Assembly (NCBI GenBank): GCA_900544305.1
Contig: UQUV01000061.1
Location: 1-10,932, forward strand
From: an uncultured Porphyromonadaceae bacterium
GTDB lineage: Bacteria > Bacteroidota > Bacteroidia > Bacteroidales > Muribaculaceae
Length of the DNA stretch: 10,932 nt
Reading direction: 5' to 3'
Shown: positions 1 to 7,611 of the stretch, one piece after another
Numbering within the stretch: the stretch's first letter is position 1
Layout: each line of letters begins with the position of its first letter
Translations under genes and position numbers: made by a program
Notes under the pieces: model-generated
What the model was told of the DNA's origin: nothing
What the model saw: the letters and a program-made list of their open reading frames with translations, nothing else
Databases searched by the model: none

Positions 1-39
1 TGAATTTCAATAATTTCAAAGAACTTCTATGATTTTTTA

Positions 40-294
40 GTGGACACTAATGTAACAATATATAAGATGAAAACAATAATACTGGCTCAACGTAAAGAAC
101 GTGATGAACTAATGTCTCGACCGTATTTAATTCGTAAGAGCAGTCCTAAAACGGAGAAGTGGGATTTAGACAGTATAATTGAATCTGCTGGAAGATTAAA
201 GTTTGATAATCTGGTTATTGTGACTTATAGGGACAAACGCACAATAGAAAAGGATGGTTATAAGATAGATGTGGTGCCAATCACTGAGTTTTGA
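40..294 (+). pseudogene. Remnant of an AAA-type ATPase (DUF4143-like), apparently internally deleted
   Basis: Open frame of 84 codons from a GTG; an ATG at 67 is an alternative start, and a TGA lies in frame at 1-3. The first ~40 residues (around TIILAQRKERDELMSRPYLI) resemble the N-terminal leader of predicted ATPases of the DUF4143 type. In that family the leader is followed by a helix and the Walker A loop. The last ~40 residues (DLDSIIESAGRL, then NLVIVTYRDKRTIEKDGYKI) resemble the far C-terminal nuclease-like strand region of the same family. Nothing between them supplies a Walker A, Walker B or sensor motif, so roughly 300 residues seem to be missing. I infer an internal deletion joining the two ends. 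Its stop codon ends 5 nt before the jetA ATG, so it could be read through as a leader. The family match is from memory of its style, not from a search; it could instead be a small real protein. Confidence 0.5.
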
Positions 295-299
295 ATATT

Positions 300-1499
300 A
301 TGGATGTCCTGACTCATTTTAGAAGCATAGAGGAATTAACTAAAACCCTCTCACGTGAACAGGGATTGCTGAGTGAGATGTTTGAAAAGCGAAAACTCAT
401 GAAGTTTCCGGTGGGGCTTGCCATAGACCTAGTCGGAGGAAATGAGGCCAGATTAAGAAAACTGATTGACTATGGTGTGCTGGTGGAAGCTGGAAATGCG
501 CTGGAGATTGAAAGTGACTACCTGAATTTTTTCGAGGAGGTGCTGAATGTCAACGAAGAAATTAGTGTGTTGAGTGTGCAGGAGTGTATAAATACTTTGA
601 AGGAAAACATTGGATATTTTTTGCAGGAGACTAATCCCAATCGCAAAACAGGGTATCAGGATAATGTTCGTCAGCTTCTGAAGAAGACAGGATTCAGGAC
701 TTTGAAAAATGTAGTGGATCTGAAGCGCAATATGGACAATACGTACAAGCAGGAGCCGAACTACATCATCAAAAAAAAGAAACTGCAGAATTTGGACGAA
801 AAGAGCCATGGTATTCGTGCAATGATACGCGAATGTGAAAAACTGATGGACAATGAACATGCCTTTTTCATCATGGCTAATGATCCGCACATGGCCAAGG
901 CATGTGGCGATGTGAGGCATGATTTTGTAGAAGCCTATCATGCACTGATGGAGATTGACCGGCAGATCATATCGTATATCAATCAAATCGACGAGCAGAA
1001 CAAGCTTTATAGAAAGATTCGCAAGTTGAAGTATCTGCAAGACCAGCTGCTAATCAAAACCGATACGAATATCGTGAATGTTCTGGAATCTATAAATCCT
1101 ATTTGGATGGAATCCCGACAATACAGCAGGCTACGGTTGTCATTGGAAATGCTGAGGGAGAATGACCAGATCATTAAAATACTTAGGCGAATTGCAGAAC
1201 GCAACGGAATACAGAAGACTGCGAGAACGGAGGCAGAGCCTTTGACAGAGGAGGATTTACAAGACCATACTCGACAAATGAAGGAAGTGGATTCTGCAGA
1301 AATATGGAATGCGTTTTTAGCATCAAGTTATAACCTTTTTGATTTTATTCTGAGATATGACTATAAGGTAAAACGTAACATCGAAGATCATGTGGCCGTC
1401 TTCTGCCAGTTAGTCATTCTGCATCCTGACGAATGCCGGATGACAGGAGAATATGCAATTTATCAAGACATTGAATATCCTATAATTTATGCGAAATAA
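300..1499 (+). CDS. jetA: Wadjet kleisin-like subunit JetA (MksF/MukF-like)
   Basis: 399-residue, mostly helical, charged protein with no signal peptide or membrane segment. Residues ~35-75 (KFPVGLAIDLVGGNEARLRK, then a basic turn and a strand pair) read as a winged helix, as at the N-terminus of MukF-type kleisins. Residues ~95-300 are long amphipathic helices that would form the dimerising and neck-binding bundle. Residues ~330-399 form a small compact C-terminal region, where kleisins bind the opposite SMC head. In Wadjet, JetA bridges the two JetC heads and recruits JetB. I chose the ATG at 300 over a TTG at 291, which overlaps the upstream stop; this leaves a 5-nt gap. The 3' end overlaps jetB by 11 nt, implying translational coupling. 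Identity rests mainly on position and architecture, as kleisins diverge fast. No confident promoter was found in 1-299. Confidence 0.75.
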   Translation: MDVLTHFRSIEELTKTLSREQGLLSEMFEKRKLMKFPVGLAIDLVGGNEARLRKLIDYGVLVEAGNALEIESDYLNFFEEVLNVNEEISVLSVQECINTLKENIGYFLQETNPNRKTGYQDNVRQLLKKTGFRTLKNVVDLKRNMDNTYKQEPNYIIKKKKLQNLDEKSHGIRAMIRECEKLMDNEHAFFIMANDPHMAKACGDVRHDFVEAYHALMEIDRQIISYINQIDEQNKLYRKIRKLKYLQDQLLIKTDTNIVNVLESINPIWMESRQYSRLRLSLEMLRENDQIIKILRRIAERNGIQKTARTEAEPLTEEDLQDHTRQMKEVDSAEIWNAFLASSYNLFDFILRYDYKVKRNIEDHVAVFCQLVILHPDECRMTGEYAIYQDIEYPIIYAK

Positions 1500-2046
1500 T
1501 ACCCAAAGAATTTTTGAGCGTCTAAGTCGGGGGGAATTCCTTTCGGCAGACAGTACAGATATTTCTATCCGTCATTTATATGAAGACATAGAAGAAAATC
1601 TGGAGGATTATACCGATTATTTTCGGGAAATAGGACTGCTGCTTGAATCCGGCAATGGTTATTACTATTTTTCACGAATAGGAGAAAGTAAGCAATCCAT
1701 CGAGCAGAAACTGGACAGCTTTTCAAAATGGTTGGACTATCTGGATTTCCTGAAGTGCTATAATCAGTCGTTTACAGCCGGATATCAGTTTCGCAAAAGC
1801 CATCTGGTGGAGCAGATAAGTCTTGATATTGAGATGAAAGAAAAGGCGAATCATCTTTTCAAGAAATACGGTGCAGGGTCTAACGTCGAGATTGTAAACA
1901 AGTTGCTACAGGAGATGCAGGGTATGGGATTTGCAGAGTGCATAAGCGAGCTTGACGAGACTTATAAGATAACTTCTGCATTCCGTTTTGTTGAGGAATT
2001 GGTTGACATAATTCAAATAGCAAACGAAGATGAAGTACCTGAATAA
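1489..2046 (+). CDS. jetB: Wadjet accessory subunit JetB (MksE/MukE-like)
   Basis: 185-residue acidic protein. The N-terminal part (residues ~5-65) has the pattern seen in MukE-type KITE proteins: a helix with LSRGEFLSAD, a helix ending in YFREIGLLLE, then a turn and strands (SGNGYYYFSR). A second winged-helix-like unit covers ~125-180 (VEIVNKLLQEMQGMGF, then a strand pair ending in KITSAFRFVEELVDI). Two tandem winged helices are expected of a KITE dimer that binds the kleisin linker and DNA beneath the SMC heads. The gene starts 11 nt inside jetA, and its last 17 nt overlap jetC, so all three reading frames are chained. Coupling would help fix complex stoichiometry. The size fits JetB/MksE (about 180-230 residues). 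Function is inferred from fold pattern and position between the kleisin and SMC genes. Confidence 0.75.
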   Translation: MRNNTQRIFERLSRGEFLSADSTDISIRHLYEDIEENLEDYTDYFREIGLLLESGNGYYYFSRIGESKQSIEQKLDSFSKWLDYLDFLKCYNQSFTAGYQFRKSHLVEQISLDIEMKEKANHLFKKYGAGSNVEIVNKLLQEMQGMGFAECISELDETYKITSAFRFVEELVDIIQIANEDEVPE

Positions 2047-5000
2047 AATCATTTTTATAAATAGTGCAAATATTCCGTATGCAGAGGTTTCTGTAGATGG
2101 TAATGTGCATTTTACTGGGACACAGGGTGTCGGTAAAAGTACAATACTGAGGGCACTTTTGTTTTTCTACAATGCCGACAAACACCGTCTTGGAATTCAG
2201 CAGGGACAGAAACCGTTTGATGAATTCTATTTCCGTCAGGCAAATTCCTATATACTTTATGAAGTCATGCGTGACAACGGTGCATATACGATACTTGTCA
2301 GCAGATATCAGGGGCGTGCTACATGGAGATTTATTGATGCTCCATATAAGCGTGAATGGCTGATTGATGATGAAAAGCAAGTATTAAGTGACTGGGTAAG
2401 GATTAGGGAACGCATCGACAGAAATGTGACTGTTTCTGCAAGAATCGAATCCGGAACGATGTTCCGGGACATCATTTTCGGCAATAATCGTGACTCAAAA
2501 TATGTGCGTTATGCATTAGTACAAAGTCCGCATTATCAGAACATCCCACGAAGCATTCAGAATGTATTTCTGAATACTAAACTGGATGCAGATTTTATCA
2601 AAAATACTATAATACAATCCATGACAGAAGAAGATCTGCCGATTGATCTGCAGACTTACAGACGACTGGTGATAGACTTCGAAAGGGAGTATGATGAAAT
2701 CGACTGTTGGTTCCAAAAATCACGTGACGGCAATTACCCTGTGCGTCAGCAGGCAATGAAGATTGCTGAACAGGGTCGTACAATTGTTGCTCTTGACCAG
2801 CAATTGCAGGAGATATGGCGTATGCTGAACCATGCCGTAACTTATAGTGAGCAGCACATTCCGCTTCTGAAAGTTGAAGCGGAAGAAATTGAACTCAGTA
2901 TTAGGAAAGAGCGTAGCAGGGAAAGGGAACTTGCTGAAGAGTATGAAAAGGAAAAAGATTCGCTAAATCAGGAACTTGGTGCCAAGAAGGGAAAACTCAA
3001 GGAAATAGCGCAGGTGAGAAAGGAGTTTGATGCAATGGATATCGGTACGATACTCGCTCTTGCCAGCCGTGAGGCCTCTGTCAGGCGGGAAATGACGGAC
3101 AAACAGACATTATTGGATGATTTGTTGAAAACTCATGCATCAATTGAAGAAAAATATAACATTGCCCGAGGCAAACTTGAAAATGCACGGCAGGCATTCG
3201 AGAACTTACAAAAAGAAGCATACTATCAAAAACAAGCTGAAATTCAGGAGAAGCGCAGATTATTGGACGAAGAACGCACCAGGAAACGGAATCAGGTTAT
3301 GGAGGTTTTCAATGTCTGGAGACATGAATCTGATGAACGGTGGCAGATGCTTCTGAATGAACAGAGCAGGGCCGAAAATGCACTGAAAGAACTACGACAG
3401 TGGCATCCGATGGCCGGTGAAATAAGGCAGGTGGAAGAACAGTTGCTGCAATTGGACATGACTGAGAAAGAAAATTCAGCCAAGCAGACAGCAGTAAAAA
3501 GCCAGATCGCCCAGATTTCATCCGAGTATGAGATGAGGGAAAGGGAAATTAAGCAGAATTTCCAACGCGAACAGGAATGCCTTGTGACAGAACGTGCAAA
3601 CATCCGGGAGCAGATTGTAAAAATTGATGGATTGCTTTCACATTTGGACGGGTCTCTTTACAAGTGGCTATGCGAGAATATGGAAGGCTGGGAAAACACT
3701 ATCGGTAAGGTCGTTGATGAGGAAAGAATTTTATATGCTCAAGGACTTGAACCTCAGTTGTGTAATCCCAATGACGGCCTTTTTGGCATCACGTTGAATT
3801 TGGAAAATATTGACTCTGTACATCGTACGCCTGACGAGTATAGATTGGAGAAATACAATCTGGAAGAGAAAGCGGAGCAGATTAATTCTCGGCTTGCACA
3901 AATGCCTGTTACCCTTGAGGAAGAGAAGTCCAAACTAAACAAGAAATTTGCTGCACAGGTCAATCCTCTACGTCAAAAAATGACATCGTTAAAAGTTGAG
4001 GAAGGACAGATTCCAGCCAAACGACAGGACCTGCAAAACCGTAGGCATAAATTGGAGGTGGATGAACTGGAACTGATAGCTCGGGAAAAGGAGAGCCGTG
4101 AACATATTTTCAATGAAGCGCTGCTGAAGGCAAAATCGGAGAAAGAGGCCCGCGACAAATATGTAATAAAGAATAAGAGAGACCTTAAGGACTTGGAGTC
4201 ATCATTTGCCAAGGCCAGCAAGGCACTTGACAGTGAACTGCATATTTTCAAAGAATTGCAAAATTCCGAGACTGCTGCACGTAATCAGGAGTTTGTAAAG
4301 CAGCAGAAACAGCTTGACGAGCAACAAAATGCAGAACTTGCAGGAAAAGGAGTCGATACGAATTTGCTTGATCGGTATCGCATGGCTCTGGATGATTTGA
4401 GAGCGCTATTGAATAGGATTGACAAAGAACGTCCTGTTGTCATCCGATATCAGGAATCCGAAAGGAATCTCTTCACGAAAGAGCCGGAAACCAAAGAGAA
4501 TATAAAAGCCATCGAGCAGCGACTTTCATTATTGCGACAGCGTTATGAAGACAGACAGTCGCGTATCATAAAGAAATGTCGGGAAATGGAAGAACGTCAT
4601 AAATTACTCCAGAAGGAATTGGAACATAGAATGGATGGACTGGAGCGTTACCATCAGATGATCGATAATGAACATCTGGTGCCTGAAGCATATCTCTCGG
4701 ATGAAAAGACAATAGAGACTGATAAGGATTGCCAGCAGCTATTGAGTCTGTTAAGAGGAACAGTAAATCAAAAACGTGAATCGATTGACAAACTTAAATC
4801 ATTGGTTGTCACTTTTAACCGGAACTTCAAGCCTCAGAATGCCTTTCATTTCAACACAATGCCTGTGACTGATGACGATTATATGCAGATTGCCGTTGAT
4901 TTGCAGGATTTTATGGATAATAACAAAATCGAGGAGTTCCGCAGGCGCACCAGCGAGCATTATAAAGATATCATGGGACGTATCTCAACAGAAATTGGCT

Positions 5001-5680
5001 CTCTCATGAAACGAAGGGCCGATATCGATGGGGTTATACTTGAGATAAACCGAGATTTCGTGGAAAAGAATTTTGCGGGAGTAATCAGAAGCATTGAACT
5101 CAGATCAAATGAATCGTCTGACAAACTGATGCAACTACTTGTGTCTATTCACAATTATACAGCAGAAAATGCTCTTTCTATCGGCGAACTGAATCTTTTC
5201 TCAGACAATAACCGGGATGAAGTGAACAGCAAGGTAGTGGATTATTTGAAAAGTCTGTCACATCAGTTGCAGAATGAGCCTAACCGTCCGACAGTTTCCT
5301 TGGGCGACGCTTTCCGCCTTCAGTTCCGTGTCAAAGAAAATGACAACGATACCGGTTGGGTTGAACGTATCAATAATGTCGGATCGGATGGTACAGATAT
5401 TCTTGTGAAGGCAATGGTCAATATCATGCTCATTAATGTCTTTAAGAAAAAAGCTGCTAAGAAAAGCGGCGATTTCATAGTACACTGCATGATGGATGAG
5501 ATCGGACGGCTGCATCCCAACAATATCAAAGGCATTCTGCAGTTTGCCAATTCCCGCAATATATATCTTATAAACAGTTCACCTACATCGTATAATCCTT
5601 ACGACTACCGCTATACGTATCTATTAAGTAAGCATGGGGTGAAGACGAGAGTGGAAAAATTGTTGAAACGAATAAATTAG
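2030..5680 (+). CDS. jetC: Wadjet SMC-like ATPase JetC (MksB/MukB-like)
   Basis: 1216-residue SMC-type motor that would hydrolyse ATP to extrude DNA loops. The N-terminal head carries Walker A GTQGVGKST at residues 30-38. A first long coiled coil runs about 280-537 (rich in E, K, Q, R). A compact non-coiled hinge lies at about 541-604 (YKWLCENMEGWENTIGKV, then an NPNDGLFGI loop). A returning coiled coil runs about 605-884. The C-terminal head follows, with a probable signature loop GSDGT at 1118-1122 and Walker B FIVHCMMDE at 1149-1157. D1156 and E1157 are the Mg-binding and catalytic acids. A probable switch region follows (INSSPTSYNPYDY), consistent with the ABC/SMC H-loop position, although no histidine sits there. 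The signature is the MukB/JetC kind, not the LSGGQ of canonical SMC. Length is within the usual range for this family (about 1,100-1,400). The ATG lies inside jetB; the TAG is 8 nt before jetD. No frameshift was seen. Confidence 0.88.
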   Translation: MKYLNKIIFINSANIPYAEVSVDGNVHFTGTQGVGKSTILRALLFFYNADKHRLGIQQGQKPFDEFYFRQANSYILYEVMRDNGAYTILVSRYQGRATWRFIDAPYKREWLIDDEKQVLSDWVRIRERIDRNVTVSARIESGTMFRDIIFGNNRDSKYVRYALVQSPHYQNIPRSIQNVFLNTKLDADFIKNTIIQSMTEEDLPIDLQTYRRLVIDFEREYDEIDCWFQKSRDGNYPVRQQAMKIAEQGRTIVALDQQLQEIWRMLNHAVTYSEQHIPLLKVEAEEIELSIRKERSRERELAEEYEKEKDSLNQELGAKKGKLKEIAQVRKEFDAMDIGTILALASREASVRREMTDKQTLLDDLLKTHASIEEKYNIARGKLENARQAFENLQKEAYYQKQAEIQEKRRLLDEERTRKRNQVMEVFNVWRHESDERWQMLLNEQSRAENALKELRQWHPMAGEIRQVEEQLLQLDMTEKENSAKQTAVKSQIAQISSEYEMREREIKQNFQREQECLVTERANIREQIVKIDGLLSHLDGSLYKWLCENMEGWENTIGKVVDEERILYAQGLEPQLCNPNDGLFGITLNLENIDSVHRTPDEYRLEKYNLEEKAEQINSRLAQMPVTLEEEKSKLNKKFAAQVNPLRQKMTSLKVEEGQIPAKRQDLQNRRHKLEVDELELIAREKESREHIFNEALLKAKSEKEARDKYVIKNKRDLKDLESSFAKASKALDSELHIFKELQNSETAARNQEFVKQQKQLDEQQNAELAGKGVDTNLLDRYRMALDDLRALLNRIDKERPVVIRYQESERNLFTKEPETKENIKAIEQRLSLLRQRYEDRQSRIIKKCREMEERHKLLQKELEHRMDGLERYHQMIDNEHLVPEAYLSDEKTIETDKDCQQLLSLLRGTVNQKRESIDKLKSLVVTFNRNFKPQNAFHFNTMPVTDDDYMQIAVDLQDFMDNNKIEEFRRRTSEHYKDIMGRISTEIGSLMKRRADIDGVILEINRDFVEKNFAGVIRSIELRSNESSDKLMQLLVSIHNYTAENALSIGELNLFSDNNRDEVNSKVVDYLKSLSHQLQNEPNRPTVSLGDAFRLQFRVKENDNDTGWVERINNVGSDGTDILVKAMVNIMLINVFKKKAAKKSGDFIVHCMMDEIGRLHPNNIKGILQFANSRNIYLINSSPTSYNPYDYRYTYLLSKHGVKTRVEKLLKRIN

Positions 5681-5688
5681 TCTATTAC

Positions 5689-6540
5689 ATGGCTATTAAT
5701 ACATCAATACAGGCATTGCTGGATGGCAAACGAGTTGCCGGCTCAAAAATAGGCAGTAGATTGCTTGAAGAATTGTTGGCAGAAGGTTTATTGTCGGTAA
5801 TATCGCATGGCTCAAGAAAATCCTATCTTGCCCGTGATACTGAGGCTCTTAAAAGATTCCTCATAGACAGGGATGAAAGTTTTCGAATTATAGAAGTAAA
5901 TCATTCTGATTCCCGCGCATCAATGGCAACGGAAACAGGAAACTCCAAGCTTGTGGCCATCCGTTCCTGCCCAGGATTTCCTGTAAACAGCTATGAACCT
6001 ATTGAATGCTTTCTTCGCGGAAAGCCATTTATAGTAAATCCGCAAGATGGATGCTTTTTCTTTGTTTCCGATTGGGAGAAATTTATAATTCCTGAAGATG
6101 TGGTGATAATTGGTATTGAGAATATGGAAAACTTTAGGATGATACGTAAGCAAAGAGCATTTTTTGAAAAGTATCTCCAAACGCATGAGTATTCAAGCTG
6201 CGTACTCTTTGTTTCCAGATACCCGCAGTCCGCGGATCTTAGAAGATGGCTGTGTTCCATTCCTAATCATTATCTTCACTTCGGTGACTTTGATCTGGCA
6301 GGAATCAATATATTTCTCTTTGAGTTTCAGAAGTATTTGGGTAAAGACCGTTCTTCATATTTAATTCCTGACGATATAAAGTCCCGTCTGCACTCAGGCT
6401 CTCGGAAAAGATATGATGAACAGTATAGCCGCTTTAAAGATATCAAATCTGATATACTCGAATTACAACAGTTGATAGATTTAATTCATCATGAGCGTAA
6501 AGGGTATGATCAAGAAGGTTACATATGTTACGAAAATTAG
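5689..6540 (+). CDS. jetD: Wadjet Toprim nuclease subunit JetD (MksG-like), compact form
   Basis: 283-residue protein with a topoisomerase VI A-like Toprim domain, predicted to nick or cut the circular DNA held by JetABC. Residues 1-60 look like a winged helix (GSKIGSRLLEELLAEGLLSV, then a wing with SHGSRKSYL). Residues ~62-125 are a linker or reduced DNA-binding arm. The Toprim domain begins around 137 (VVIIGIENMENF, with E144 as the expected catalytic glutamate) and continues with a strand at VLFVSRYPQ. It then shows the acidic pair in HFGDFDLAGI (D200, D202). The C-terminal HHERKGYDQEGY matches the basic-aromatic-QE tail typical of DUF2220-type JetD proteins. Usual JetD proteins are about 350-400 residues, so this one is short, mainly in the N-terminal arm. 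Key acids are present, so it is probably active. It follows jetC by 8 nt. Its TAG lies within a 13-bp hairpin stem. Confidence 0.82.
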   Translation: MAINTSIQALLDGKRVAGSKIGSRLLEELLAEGLLSVISHGSRKSYLARDTEALKRFLIDRDESFRIIEVNHSDSRASMATETGNSKLVAIRSCPGFPVNSYEPIECFLRGKPFIVNPQDGCFFFVSDWEKFIIPEDVVIIGIENMENFRMIRKQRAFFEKYLQTHEYSSCVLFVSRYPQSADLRRWLCSIPNHYLHFGDFDLAGINIFLFEFQKYLGKDRSSYLIPDDIKSRLHSGSRKRYDEQYSRFKDIKSDILELQQLIDLIHHERKGYDQEGYICYEN

Positions 6541-6583
6541 CAAGTATCCACTGGATTTAATTTTGCAGTAGATACTTGCTAAT
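6536..6583. repeat. 13-bp perfect inverted repeat spanning the jetD stop codon
   Basis: The left arm at 6536-6548 (ATTAGCAAGTATC) is the exact reverse complement of 6571-6583 (GATACTTGCTAAT). After one mismatch, four more pairs form inside (6550-6553 with 6566-6569), leaving a loop of about 12 nt. The arm includes the jetD TAG. No U-run follows on the plus strand, so alone it is not a classic intrinsic terminator. It may protect the 3' end of the jet mRNA or assist the terminator just downstream. It could also mark an insertion boundary. Confidence 0.7.
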
Positions 6584-6588
6584 ATGGG

Positions 6589-6610
6589 AAAAATCGGAAG
6601 TCCGATTTTT
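6589..6610. terminator. Bidirectional intrinsic terminator between jetD and trxB
   Basis: AAAAATCGGA at 6589-6598 pairs perfectly with TCCGATTTTT at 6601-6610, with a 2-nt (in practice 4-nt) loop. The A tract and T tract flank a GC-containing core, so the hairpin has a U-run in transcripts from either strand. It sits between the convergent jetD end (6540) and trxB end (6654) and would terminate both operons. The remaining 6611-6653 is T-rich on the plus strand with no further structure noticed. Confidence 0.8.
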
Positions 6611-6653
6611 GATAAATTGTTATTCTTTACTGTTTGCTTTTGGTATTTATTTT

Positions 6654-7592
6654 TTATTTCGATACCAAATAGCGTTCTGCGTCGATGGCTGCTTTGCAAC
6701 CTTGACCGGCTGATGTGATGGCTTGGCGGTAGATAGGGTCAGCAACGTCACCGGCTGCAAAAATGCCCGGAATGTTGGTTGCTGTAGTTACGCCGTTTGT
6801 CTTGATATAGCCGTTCTCGTCCAACTCGATGTATTTCTTAAATACATCAGTATTCGGTTTGTGGCCGATGGCAAGGAAAAATCCGTCGATGGCAATGTCA
6901 AGGTTTTCTTCCTTGTCAGTTCCTTTGAATTTTACAAGGTGCGCGCCTTCTACGCCATTTTCTCCAAACAATCCCACAGTGTTCGTGTTGAACAATACTT
7001 CAATCTTCGGGTTGTCGAATACGCGTTGCTGCATCACTTTCGATGCGCGCAAATGGTCTTTGCGGACAATCATGTAAACTTTTGAAGCAAGATTGCTCAA
7101 ATAAACAGCTTCTTCGCAGGCTGTGTCGCCGCCACCTACAACAGCTACCGTCTTTTTACGATAGAAGAATCCGTCGCAGGTTGCACATGCCGATACACCC
7201 ATGCCCGCATATCTTGTTTCGTCGGGAAGGCCGAGATATTTAGCGGATGCTCCTGTCGCGATAATCACCGTGTCGGCGAGCACTTCAATGCCATCGTCGG
7301 AAACTGCTTTGTATGGAGCTTGGGAAAAATCCACATCGATGATAACGCCGATACGGATATCAGTTCCAAAGCGTTCGGCTTGGGCGCGTAGGTCGTCCAT
7401 CATATCCGGACCAGTGATGCCGTTCGGATAGCCGGGAAAGTTTTCTACTTCGGTGGTCGTTGTTAGCTGTCCGCCAGGCTGAAGTCCTTCGAAAAGTACC
7501 GGCGAAAGATTGGCGCGTGAAGCGTAGATGGCTGCCGTGTAACCGGCAGGTCCTGAGCCGATGATGAGGCATTTGGTTCTGATTTGTTCCAT
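6654..7592 (-). CDS. trxB: Thioredoxin-disulfide reductase
   Basis: 312-residue cytoplasmic flavoenzyme that uses NADPH to reduce oxidised thioredoxin, supplying electrons for ribonucleotide reductase, peroxidases and protein thiol repair. Domains in order: FAD-binding Rossmann motif GSGPAG at 12-17; the conserved GGQL at 40-43; redox-active CATC at 136-139; NADPH-binding GGGDTA at 153-158; a second FAD motif GIFAAGDV at 276-283. The C-terminus has the usual YRQAITSAGQGCKAA helix. Length matches low-molecular-weight bacterial TrxB (about 310-320), with no thioredoxin fusion. It is the last gene of the ftsK-lolA-trxB cluster, 19 nt after lolA, and ends at the shared terminator facing jetD. In Bacteroidales, which lack glutathione, this enzyme is expected to be central for thiol redox balance. 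Confidence 0.97.
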   Translation of the reverse strand: MEQIRTKCLIIGSGPAGYTAAIYASRANLSPVLFEGLQPGGQLTTTTEVENFPGYPNGITGPDMMDDLRAQAERFGTDIRIGVIIDVDFSQAPYKAVSDDGIEVLADTVIIATGASAKYLGLPDETRYAGMGVSACATCDGFFYRKKTVAVVGGGDTACEEAVYLSNLASKVYMIVRKDHLRASKVMQQRVFDNPKIEVLFNTNTVGLFGENGVEGAHLVKFKGTDKEENLDIAIDGFFLAIGHKPNTDVFKKYIELDENGYIKTNGVTTATNIPGIFAAGDVADPIYRQAITSAGQGCKAAIDAERYLVSK

Positions 7593-7611
7593 ATTTGTAG
7601 TTTTTTAATTA

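Noticed and set aside
291..299. TTG start for jetA, three codons before the ATG
   Set aside because: The ATG at 300 is the stronger codon, and the extension adds only MNI with no supporting signal.
453..1040. Open frame of 195 codons on the minus strand
   Set aside because: It is antisense to jetA, has a hydrophobic low-information translation, and lacks neighbours or signals on that strand.
2030..5680. Reading the SMC gene as housekeeping condensin MukB/SMC or Rad50-like repair protein
   Set aside because: The neighbouring kleisin-like, KITE-like and Toprim genes, together with a MukB/JetC-style signature, fit Wadjet better. No zinc-hook CxxC is present in the hinge, and no SbcD-like nuclease is adjacent.
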